From assembly GCA_003133425.1 (NCBI GenBank), contig PKXI01000266.1:1123-14573 (forward strand): a stretch of 13,451 nucleotides of DNA, in the 5' to 3' direction. The position numbers and the translations under genes were made by a program. The stretch's first letter is position 1; each line of letters starts with the position of its first letter. Positions 6,422 through 12,051 of the stretch are shown here, in pieces. The notes under the pieces are model-generated. The model did no database searches. It was not told the origin of the DNA and saw nothing but the letters and a program-made list of their open reading frames with translations. The stretch comes from Acidobacteriaceae bacterium (GTDB lineage Bacteria; Acidobacteriota; Terriglobia; Terriglobales; Acidobacteriaceae).

Positions 6422-7471
6422 ATGCCCAGAACACCTGGCCAACCCGCCCCCACAGCCCTCCTCGAGCCCCGCATCGACGACGTTGTCCCTGCCGCTGCAC
6501 TTCCCCTCGGCGAGGTCGAGCTTCTTGGTGTCCGGCTCGGTCCAGTCGGCTTTGACGCCCCCGCGGTACTGGTCGACGGAGTGTCGGCCCAGGTACTCAT
6601 GAGCCGGCCCACGCGTCTCGCCTTCTCTGTCCCATCCGAGGCTGCTACCGGCCTCATCGAAGTCCGCAACCCTGCAGGCGCCAGCAACCCCGTGCCCTTG
6701 CGCATCGCCAACCAGCTCTCTGACGGACTTCATCCCGTCACCAGCCCCGCAGTCAGCCGCTCTGGAATGATTTACGCCACAATCTCGGGCCCACGCGGCA
6801 AGCAGACCCCGGTCTCCGTAGTACGAGTCAGCCCTGGCGGCCGCGGCACTCCTTTTGTGACTGGCATCCTCAACGCCACCGGCTTGGCCTTTTCGCCCGA
6901 AGGCGACCTCTTCGTAACTTCACGCGCCGAAGGCAACGTCTACCGCGTCGACGCCGCAGGCGAGTCCACCGTCTATGCCGAGGGCATGGGAGTAGCCACT
7001 GGTGCAGCCTTCGATTCCCAGGGGAACCTCTTCGTCGGCGACCGCAGCGGCACCATCTTCAAAATCAATCCTGAGCGTCAGATCTTCGTTCACGCCACGC
7101 TCGAGGCCAGCCCCGCTGCCTACCACCTCGCCGTCAACGCCGCAGGAACTGTTTTCGTCACCGCGCCCTCGCTCTCATCCAACGATGCCATTTGGGCCAT
7201 TGAGCCCAATGGCGACACCCGCGCATGGTATCGCGGCCTCGGCCGTCCCCAGGGTCTCGCGCTCTCAAAAGACGGCGACGTCTACCTCGCAGCCTGCCTT
7301 CACGGGCGTCGCGGACTGGTTCGCGTGACTCCCCAGGGCGAGGCCACGCTCGTTCTCGCCGGAGTCAACCTCGTCGGCGTCGCCTTCTCCCCCCTCGGCA
7401 ATACCATTCTCGCCACCAATGAGGCCGTTTATGATGTGGACTTGGGCGTAGAAGGCCTCAGTCTGTCTTAA
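6422..7471 (+). CDS. IPT/TIG domain plus NHL/SMP-30-type beta-propeller protein
   Basis: A 349-residue protein. Residues about 15-95 look like an IPT/TIG immunoglobulin-like domain (PRIDDVVPAAALPLGEVELLG, then SFDAP-like strands and IEVRNPAGASNPVPL). The rest is a beta-propeller whose blades repeat a G-(L/A/V)-A-(F/L)-S-x-x-G-(D/N)-x-(F/Y)-V pattern: GLAFSPEGDLFVTS, GAAFDSQGNLFVGD, LAVNAAGTVFVTA, GLALSKDGDVYLAA and GVAFSPLGNTILAT. Such propellers occur in gluconolactonase/SMP-30 and NHL proteins, but no catalytic set can be named from reading alone, so function is open. There is no signal peptide or membrane span, which is unusual for an IPT protein. The start ATG 6422 is preferred; the frame is open back to 6365, inside pgpA, but the extra residues look like non-coding sequence. 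It lies 20 bases after pgpA and 39 before cinA. Confidence 0.8.
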   Translation: MPRTPGQPAPTALLEPRIDDVVPAAALPLGEVELLGVRLGPVGFDAPAVLVDGVSAQVLMSRPTRLAFSVPSEAATGLIEVRNPAGASNPVPLRIANQLSDGLHPVTSPAVSRSGMIYATISGPRGKQTPVSVVRVSPGGRGTPFVTGILNATGLAFSPEGDLFVTSRAEGNVYRVDAAGESTVYAEGMGVATGAAFDSQGNLFVGDRSGTIFKINPERQIFVHATLEASPAAYHLAVNAAGTVFVTAPSLSSNDAIWAIEPNGDTRAWYRGLGRPQGLALSKDGDVYLAACLHGRRGLVRVTPQGEATLVLAGVNLVGVAFSPLGNTILATNEAVYDVDLGVEGLSLS

Positions 7472-7510
7472 GCTCCAAGAACTGATCACTGTCCCTTGCA
7501 CTCTGCTCTT

Positions 7511-8755
7511 ATGAAATCCGAAATCATCGCCGTCGGTTCCGAAATGCTTACCCCCTGGCGCCAGGACACCAACTCCCTTTATCTCACCGAGAAACTCAAT
7601 GAGATCGGCGTCACTGTCGCGTTCAAAACCATTGTCGGGGACCGCCTGAAGGACCTTGTCAACGCCATCCGTACCGCCCTCGGCCGTACCGATATTCTGG
7701 TAATAATGGGCGGCCTCGGCCCCACAGAGGACGACCTCACCCGCGAGGCGGTTGCCGAGGCGCTCTCTCTCACTCTTCGCCGCGACGGTGCCCAGGTCGA
7801 AGCTCTCCATGCGCGAGCCGCAACCTGGCGCATCACAATGCCTCAGAACAACCTCAAGCAGGCCGACGTGCTCGAAGGCGCAACTGTCCTCCCCAACCCC
7901 AACGGCAGCGCTCCCGGCCAATGGCTCGACACCACGTTCGAAAACTATCGCAAGCTCGTTCTGCTCGTTCCCGGTCCGCCGAATGAGTGCCGCCCTTTAT
8001 TCGATGATGCGTGCCTGCCCCGCCTGCGGGCCGCCGTGCCTCCACGCCATATCGCCAAGCGCACACTCCGCGCCGCCATGATTCCCGAGTCTCAGGCTGA
8101 CAAAATCCTGGCGCCCATCTACACCACCTATACCGATGTCGAAACCACCATCCTGGCCCACGCAGGCGACATTCAGCTCACCTTGCTCTGCTCCAAATCA
8201 TCGCTTGAACTGGCCCGCCAGCGTGTCGATGAACTCGCTTCCCGCCTCGAAGAGGCGCTTGAAGACTGGCTCTACTCCTCTGAAGGCGAATCACTCGAGC
8301 AGATCGTTCTCTATTACCTCGGCCTTCGCCAGGCTACCCTCGCCGTCGCCGAAAGCTGCACCGGCGGCATGATCGCCCAGCGCATCACCTCCGTTCCCGG
8401 CAGCTCGCGCTCCTTCGTCGGCGGAGCCATCGTCTACGCCGACCCGCTCAAGACCGCCTTCGCTGGAGTCTCACCAGAACTCATCGCCCAAAAAGGGGCC
8501 GTCTCAGCAGAAGTTGCCGAAGCGATGGCCAACGGCATTCGCATCCGCACCGGTGCAACACTTGGATTAGGAATCACTGGTATCGCCGGCCCCACAGGCG
8601 GCACAGAAACCAAGCCTGTAGGTCTGGTCTACATCGCCGTCTCCGACCCTCAGCGAACCGAAGTCATGGACCGCACGTTCCGCGGCGATCGCGCTCGCGT
8701 TAGAGAATGGGCAACTCAGCAAGCACTCGACCTCATTCGACGCCGGCTCATGTAA
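7511..8755 (+). CDS. cinA: CinA family protein: competence/damage-inducible protein with nicotinamide-nucleotide amidase domain
   Basis: A 414-residue two-domain CinA. The N-terminal MoCF/COG1058 domain (about 1-170) has EIIAVGSEML, DTNSLYL, VIMGGLGPTEDDLTREAVAEAL and LVPGPPNECRPLF. The C-terminal PncC-type amidase domain (about 260-414) has LAVAESCTGGMIAQRITSVPGSS (catalytic serine/threonine region A280-G286), SFVGGAIVYADPLKTAF, GAVSAEVAEAMA and GLGITGIAGPTGG. The family hydrolyses NMN to nicotinate mononucleotide and ADP-ribose derivatives in the pyridine nucleotide salvage and repair pathway; its competence link is indirect. ATG 7511 is the natural start; the in-frame TTG at 7496 adds five residues. 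No Shine-Dalgarno sequence is seen before either. recA, often nearby in other bacteria, is absent here. Confidence 0.95.
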   Translation: MKSEIIAVGSEMLTPWRQDTNSLYLTEKLNEIGVTVAFKTIVGDRLKDLVNAIRTALGRTDILVIMGGLGPTEDDLTREAVAEALSLTLRRDGAQVEALHARAATWRITMPQNNLKQADVLEGATVLPNPNGSAPGQWLDTTFENYRKLVLLVPGPPNECRPLFDDACLPRLRAAVPPRHIAKRTLRAAMIPESQADKILAPIYTTYTDVETTILAHAGDIQLTLLCSKSSLELARQRVDELASRLEEALEDWLYSSEGESLEQIVLYYLGLRQATLAVAESCTGGMIAQRITSVPGSSRSFVGGAIVYADPLKTAFAGVSPELIAQKGAVSAEVAEAMANGIRIRTGATLGLGITGIAGPTGGTETKPVGLVYIAVSDPQRTEVMDRTFRGDRARVREWATQQALDLIRRRLM

Positions 8756-8770
8756 TCTGCAATCGCACTA

Positions 8771-8798
8771 TGGTGACAACGGTCAAATGTGATCACCA
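8771..8798 (+). promoter_or_regulatory. Palindromic elements upstream of the catalase-like gene
   Basis: Two overlapping symmetrical elements lie between cinA and the peroxidase gene: the inverted repeat TGGTGA (8771-8776) / TCACCA (8793-8798) with a 16-base spacer, and the perfect octamer palindrome GTGATCAC (8789-8796). They sit 54-81 bases before the start codon, where an operator would be expected. This is a positional inference only. Confidence 0.3.
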
Positions 8799-8837
8799 CT
8801 CGAACAACAACTCAAGTACACTGCATCCAATCAGATC

Positions 8838-8843
8838 AGGAGG
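8838..8843 (+). promoter_or_regulatory. Ribosome binding site deciding the catalase-like start
   Basis: AGGAGG, a perfect anti-16S match, lies eight bases before ATG 8852. It shows that the frame open from 8789 should not be extended upstream of this ATG. Confidence 0.85.
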
Positions 8844-8851
8844 TTCACTCT

Positions 8852-9814
8852 ATGCCCCTTCCTCAGGATGAGAGGGTAGTTGCGCTGGCGCGGGAATTAG
8901 TTGAGCAATTTCACAAAATGTTTGGGCTGCATCCCGGGTTTCGGCCGGCGCACGCTAAAGGACTTTTGCTTGCCGGGAAGTTCAAACCGGCGGCCAATGC
9001 ACAGACGTTAACCAAGGCTCCGCATATCGCGCGGGAGTCTACGCCGGTGACTGCGCGGTTCTCAAACTCGACCGGGATTCCTTTCATTTCCGACAACGTT
9101 CCTGAAGCAAATCCGCGCGGACTTGCGATTCGATTCAACATGGCGGAGCATGTGCACACGGATATCGTTGCTCATTCAACGGACGGTTTTCCGACGCGCG
9201 ACGGGAGGGAATTTCTTGAATTTCTGAAGGCTGCGGCGGCAAGCGGACCGGACGTGGCCTCGCCAAAACCGATCGAGACATTTCTTGCTGCGCATCCGGC
9301 GGCGACGGCATTTGTGCAGACTCCAAAACCGTTTGCTTCGAGCCTGGCGCGGAATACTTATTTCGGCGTGACTGCGTTCAAGTTCAATAACGACGCGGGT
9401 CAGACGAAGTTCGGGCGCTATCGCATCGTGCCTGAGCTGGGAAATGATTTCCTGACAGATGCGCAGGTCAAGGGCCTCTCCGACAACTACCACTTCGATG
9501 AGATTGTCGAGCGTGTGGTTAAAGGGCCGGTCCATTTCAAGCTGCTGGTGCAGATCGCCGCTCCAGAGGACAAGAGCGACGACGCAACGATTCACTGGCC
9601 GGAGACGCGCGAGCTATTTGAGTTGGGCACAATTGAGTTGACTGGAGTGCTTCCGGACAATTCGGCCGAGCAACAGCACATCATCTTCGACCCCATTCCG
9701 CGGGTGGAAGGAATTGAACCTTCAGACGATCCCTTGCTGGAATTGCGGGCGGCTGTCTACCTGATCAGTGGCAGAGAAAGGCGCGCCGAGAAGAGCGAAG
9801 CGCCCGCGGAATAA
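8852..9814 (+). CDS. Catalase-fold haem peroxidase (small catalase-related family)
   Basis: A 320-residue member of the catalase superfamily in its minimal form, well short of the 480-plus residues of true catalases. The distal histidine is H34 in RPAHAKGLLLAGKFKP, followed by the conserved ARFSNSTG strand, NPRGLAIRF and STDGFPTRDGREFLEFL. The C-terminal segment FDPIPRVEGIEPSDDPLLELRAAVYLISGRER supplies the proximal haem ligand: R299-xxx-Y303 matches the RxxxY motif of catalases. Small members of this group (SrpA type) act mainly as organic-substrate peroxidases with weak catalase activity. No signal peptide is present. Base usage differs from the cinA run, with far more G-ended codons, and it starts 96 bases after cinA with its own strong ribosome binding site, so it is probably a separate transcription unit. 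Confidence 0.88.
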   Translation: MPLPQDERVVALARELVEQFHKMFGLHPGFRPAHAKGLLLAGKFKPAANAQTLTKAPHIARESTPVTARFSNSTGIPFISDNVPEANPRGLAIRFNMAEHVHTDIVAHSTDGFPTRDGREFLEFLKAAAASGPDVASPKPIETFLAAHPAATAFVQTPKPFASSLARNTYFGVTAFKFNNDAGQTKFGRYRIVPELGNDFLTDAQVKGLSDNYHFDEIVERVVKGPVHFKLLVQIAAPEDKSDDATIHWPETRELFELGTIELTGVLPDNSAEQQHIIFDPIPRVEGIEPSDDPLLELRAAVYLISGRERRAEKSEAPAE

Positions 9815-9859
9815 TCAGGGAAATTGCCTGCTTTGCAGGGCCGAAAGGTTGGTCCAGAT

Positions 9860-9925
9860 GGTGCGTCTAACCCACCAAATGGTCGCTTAAGTGGTGCGTC
9901 ATTCGTACCAAACGTTCGCTCAAAA
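9860..9925. repeat. Two diverged 33-base tandem repeats
   Basis: GGTGCGTC occurs at 9860-9867 and again at 9893-9900. Aligning the two 33-base units gives 23 identical positions by my count, including the shared blocks ACCAAA and TCGCT at the same offsets. The copies look like an old tandem duplication or two sites of a dispersed element. Confidence 0.6.
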
Positions 9926-10171
9926 GGTTGCACTTTTTTGAGGGGTTAACCTTACAGGCCAGCCAATTTGGCGAGTTCGCTGCAAAGAAGCAGCCTGCTG
10001 TGGGCGAAGGGTTGTTCAGAACTACCCTAAAAGGTAGCAAATGGGCTCTAATTCGAGCTAATTCGACCAAATAATGGCTAAATTGGGTCTTTTTTCTGTG
10101 TTTTTGTCGACCGTGAGGGGCGGGAGTGGGATCAGGGGTCAGAAAAGCCCCTTGGTTGAGGGTCGTGGTAT

Positions 10172-10207
10172 CCCACCCATTCCGCAAAATGCGCGGAATG
10201 GATGGGG
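10172..10207. repeat. Long imperfect palindrome
   Basis: CCCACCCATTCCGC (10172-10185) is nearly the reverse complement of GCGGAATGGATGGGG (10193-10207), with one mismatch/offset near the outer end and a seven-base loop. It could fold in DNA or RNA. It is not followed by a T run, so it is not a simple terminator. The look is that of a dispersed intergenic element; a copy count in the genome would decide. Confidence 0.65.
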
Positions 10208-10229
10208 CACCCGGCTTGGTATGGACTTG

Positions 10230-10261
10230 GCGAGTTAGCGGGTTAAGGGGTTGGCGGGCGG
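10230..10261 (+). repeat. Degenerate octamer tandem array
   Basis: Four consecutive 8-base units read GCGAGTTA, GCGGGTTA, AGGGGTTG and GCGGGCGG. The period is clear in the first three; the fourth is degraded. Confidence 0.55.
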
Positions 10262-10314
10262 CGGTTGATTTCGGTTTGCTGTTCACCAAATTCAGTTCGG
10301 GTAGAACCTTCACC

Positions 10315-11274
10315 TCAAACTCGCAGGTTGCGAACGAATTCCGCTGATTCTTTTATCGCCGTTCGGCCTCGTTCCAAAATGCCGAGCATCGCGGCGAAGC
10401 CGTGAATCATTCCCGGATACCGAATCGCGATTACCTCTGTCCCAGCTTGCCTGAGCCGCTCTGCATAGGCTTCGCCCTCGTCGCGCAAGGGATCAAACTC
10501 TGCCGTGACGACCAGCGCCAGCGGCAGACCACCCAGGTCGCTGGCCAGCAACGGCGAGGCTTCCGGATCACGCGCATCCTCGGCGGTGCCCAGATAATGA
10601 CCGGTGAACCATTGCATTGCAGAGCGCCTGAGGCTGTAATCTTCGGCGAACTCCAGATACGAAGCAGTATCAAAGGTACTGAGGTCGGCGATGGGGTACA
10701 ACAGAATCTGCGCTGCGAGCGCGGGCCCGCCCGCATCGCGGCAGCGCATGGCCACGACCGTTGCCAGGGTGCCCCCGGCGCTGTCGCCGCCCACGGCGAT
10801 CTTCCTGGCGTTGATGCCCAGCTTCTGAGCATTCTCCGCAATCCAAACTGTGGCCGCATGCGCGTCTTCAACCGCCGCTGGAAACTTGTTTTCCGGAGCC
10901 AGTCGGTAACCCACCGCAATGACCACCGCATCCGAGTCCTTTGCGATCGCACGGCACAGTGAATCGTGCGTGTCCAGATCGCCGATGACATAGCCGCCGC
11001 CGTGAAAGTACACCAGCCCGGTGCGCAATCCGCCCAATTGGTTGGCGTAAACGCGCACCGGAATGGGGCCGGCCGGCCCTGGGATGAGCAACTCTTCTAC
11101 GCGCCCCAGCACGGCAGGCGGGCCGCCCTGCTTTTTGAATCCTTCCGCGCGGATGCGGCGAGCCTCGGCAACGCTCAGGCTTTCAATCGGCGGCAGCGCC
11201 AGCGCGTCGTTGATCTCAAGCAAGATGCGCACTTTGGGGTCCAGCCGCTCACTCCGCCTGACTGCTTCAGACAA
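10315..11274 (-). CDS. Alpha/beta hydrolase, hormone-sensitive-lipase family (family IV) esterase
   Basis: A 319-residue carboxylesterase. HGGGYVIG (91-98) provides the oxyanion hole, the nucleophile is S165 in GGDSAGG, the acid is D261 in EFDPLRDEG and the base is H291 in MIHGF, giving the complete catalytic set of bacterial HSL-type lipases/esterases. An N-terminal cap helix region precedes the fold. No signal peptide is seen, so it is presumably cytoplasmic and acts on short- to medium-chain esters; the true substrate is unknown. The start is TTG at 11274: the sequence GGAGGG (plus-strand CCCTCC, 11280-11285) stands five to six bases before it, and the nearby ATG at 11287 is out of frame and reaches a stop after six codons. 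A possible small upstream ORF overlaps its first codons. Confidence 0.92.
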   Translation of the reverse strand: MSEAVRRSERLDPKVRILLEINDALALPPIESLSVAEARRIRAEGFKKQGGPPAVLGRVEELLIPGPAGPIPVRVYANQLGGLRTGLVYFHGGGYVIGDLDTHDSLCRAIAKDSDAVVIAVGYRLAPENKFPAAVEDAHAATVWIAENAQKLGINARKIAVGGDSAGGTLATVVAMRCRDAGGPALAAQILLYPIADLSTFDTASYLEFAEDYSLRRSAMQWFTGHYLGTAEDARDPEASPLLASDLGGLPLALVVTAEFDPLRDEGEAYAERLRQAGTEVIAIRYPGMIHGFAAMLGILERGRTAIKESAEFVRNLRV

Positions 11275-11386
11275 GGAAACCCTCCATTACATTTTGAAAT
11301 TCGAAAATCATCCGGTGCGGTCTTGCCAGCGGCATGGGTTTACCCACAAAGTATCGCACCGGCTTACTTTTCGGATGTGCATTCAC
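11267..11386 (-). CDS. Candidate 39-residue upstream ORF overlapping the esterase start
   Basis: GTG 11386 on the minus strand opens 39 codons (VNAHPKSKPVRYFVGKPMPL and on to EGFLV) that end at TGA 11269-11267, seven bases inside the esterase gene in another frame. AGGTG lies a few bases before the GTG. The esterase ribosome binding site is contained in its last codons, an arrangement typical of translational coupling. The peptide is basic with no membrane segment, and the family is unknown. The same stretch can also fold through an inverted repeat, so it may instead be an untranslated leader. Confidence 0.3.
   Translation of the reverse strand: MNAHPKSKPVRYFVGKPMPLARPHRMIFEFQNVMEGFLV
11312..11362. 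promoter_or_regulatory. Inverted repeat in the esterase/STAS divergent region
   Basis: CCGGTGCG (11312-11319) and CGCACCGG (11355-11362) are perfect 8-base arms around 35 bases. Inside lies a second symmetrical word, TGGGT-TT-ACCCA. Located 38-88 bases upstream of the esterase TTG, it could be an operator or a leader RNA structure. Confidence 0.4.
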
Positions 11387-11403
11387 TTGCGCACCTGATA
11401 TAG

Positions 11404-11667
11404 GTGAATAAGAAGTTTCCCCGTTTCCTGTTTTCTGCCGTACATTCTAAATCGACAAGGCAGGTCGGGCTCGACCTGACCGACCTGATCCACATGGACA
11501 GTATGGGCCTGGGCACACTGGTGCGCCTGGTGGTTTCAGCCAAGTCGAACGGTTGCAGGCTGGAACTCGTCAACCAGGGGAAGCGGGTTCGGCAGTTGCT
11601 GGGAATCACCCACCTGCTTGGGATATTCACGATCATCGGGGAGTGCGGGATTACGCTGGAGTTCTGA
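11404..11667 (+). pseudogene. Truncated STAS-domain protein (anti-sigma factor antagonist-like)
   Basis: From about 11464 the frame encodes the second half of a STAS domain: LDLTDLIHMDSMGLGTLVRL, with the DSxGLG site where SpoIIAA-like proteins carry the phosphorylated serine, then SAKSNGCRLELVN, KRVRQLLGITHLLGIF and a short end. STAS proteins normally have about 100-110 residues; here the first beta strands and helix, roughly 45 residues, are missing. The 22 residues before the match (from GTG 11404) do not look like a STAS N-terminus, and no Shine-Dalgarno sequence precedes the GTG. No anti-sigma kinase or phosphatase is nearby. I read it as a 5'-truncated remnant. A genuine 87-residue half-domain protein is the alternative. 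Confidence 0.6.
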
Positions 11668-11670
11668 GGG

Positions 11671-11717
11671 CAGTTTTCAGTTTTCAGTTTTCAGTTCTCA
11701 GTTCTCAGTTTTCAGGG
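11671..11717. repeat. CAGTTYT heptamer tandem array
   Basis: Six exact-period 7-base units run from 11671 to 11712 (three CAGTTTT, two CAGTTCT, one CAGTTTT), followed by the partial unit CAGGG. It begins three bases after the STAS remnant stop. Confidence 0.9.
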
Positions 11718-11779
11718 ATTGGGAATGATGGGTTAGTGATGGCCTGAGATCGGGAAACGAATGATTGAGGTCAGTCGCC

Positions 11780-11872
11780 TCCCACCCAGCTTCTTTGGGG
11801 TGGGAAGGATTGAAAAGCAACCGCAGGTCCTTCGACTCCGGTCGCCGCTGCGACCTACGCTCAAGATGACAG
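11780..11872. repeat. Hairpin-containing dispersed-repeat-like block
   Basis: TCCCACCC (11780-11787) pairs with GGGTGGGA (11798-11805) around ten bases. Further on, the words CCTTCGACTCCG and GCTCAAGATGACA flank a perfect hairpin GGTCGC (11840-11845) / GCGACC (11850-11855). CCTTCGACTCCG next to CTCAAGATGACA resembles intergenic repeats I associate with acidobacterial genomes; that is memory, not a search. Confidence 0.45.
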
Positions 11873-12051
11873 CTCTAACGTGAAGGCATTCAAGGGCAGA
11901 GCGATCGTCCTTGGTCCTTGTCGACTATTCGCTGTTCCCTGCTCTCCACGTTCCGGAGTACAATTGGCCAAAGTCCCGAGGACCGAAGCTGGATGCGGGC
12001 CTCGGCGCTTCCCTTCTGCTGTTCCGTTGAACCTGAGAGGTGGGTCTGACC

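Larger units (their letters stand above)
9815..10314. other. Repeat-rich intergenic region between peroxidase and esterase genes
   Basis: This spacer of 500 bases separates two genes that point toward each other. No credible gene is seen: one long open frame on the minus strand runs over repeats and has no family-like features. It contains a small hairpin CCTGC/GCAGG (9827-9839) without a T run, two diverged 33-base tandem copies, paired words AAGGTT (9924-9929) / AACCTT (9948-9953), CTACC/GGTAG (10022-10037), two CTAATTCGA copies (10048-10056, 10058-10066), an imperfect palindrome and an octamer array. The main ones are listed separately. Confidence 0.6.
11668..12051. other. Repeat-rich intergenic region before the DUF362 gene
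   Basis: A spacer of about 385 bases. It holds a heptamer array (11671-11717), a hairpin TCCCACCC/GGGTGGGA (11780-11805) and a second hairpin GGTCGC/GCGACC (11840-11855) inside a sequence that looks like a dispersed repeat. A TACAAT hexamer at 11959-11964 could be a -10 box for the DUF362 gene, but its -35 is poor. No gene is supported. Confidence 0.5.

Noticed and set aside
7265..7921. Open frame of 218 codons antisense to the propeller gene and cinA
   Set aside because: It is the complement of two well-recognised genes with C-rich third positions, which removes stops on the opposite strand; the product has no recognisable domain.
8789..8851. Earlier start for the peroxidase gene
   Set aside because: The perfect AGGAGG eight bases before ATG 8852 fixes the start there.
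9867..10313. Open frame of 148 codons on the minus strand in the peroxidase-esterase spacer
   Set aside because: It runs through the tandem repeats and palindrome, has no family-like motif or ribosome binding site, and its composition is that of non-coding sequence.
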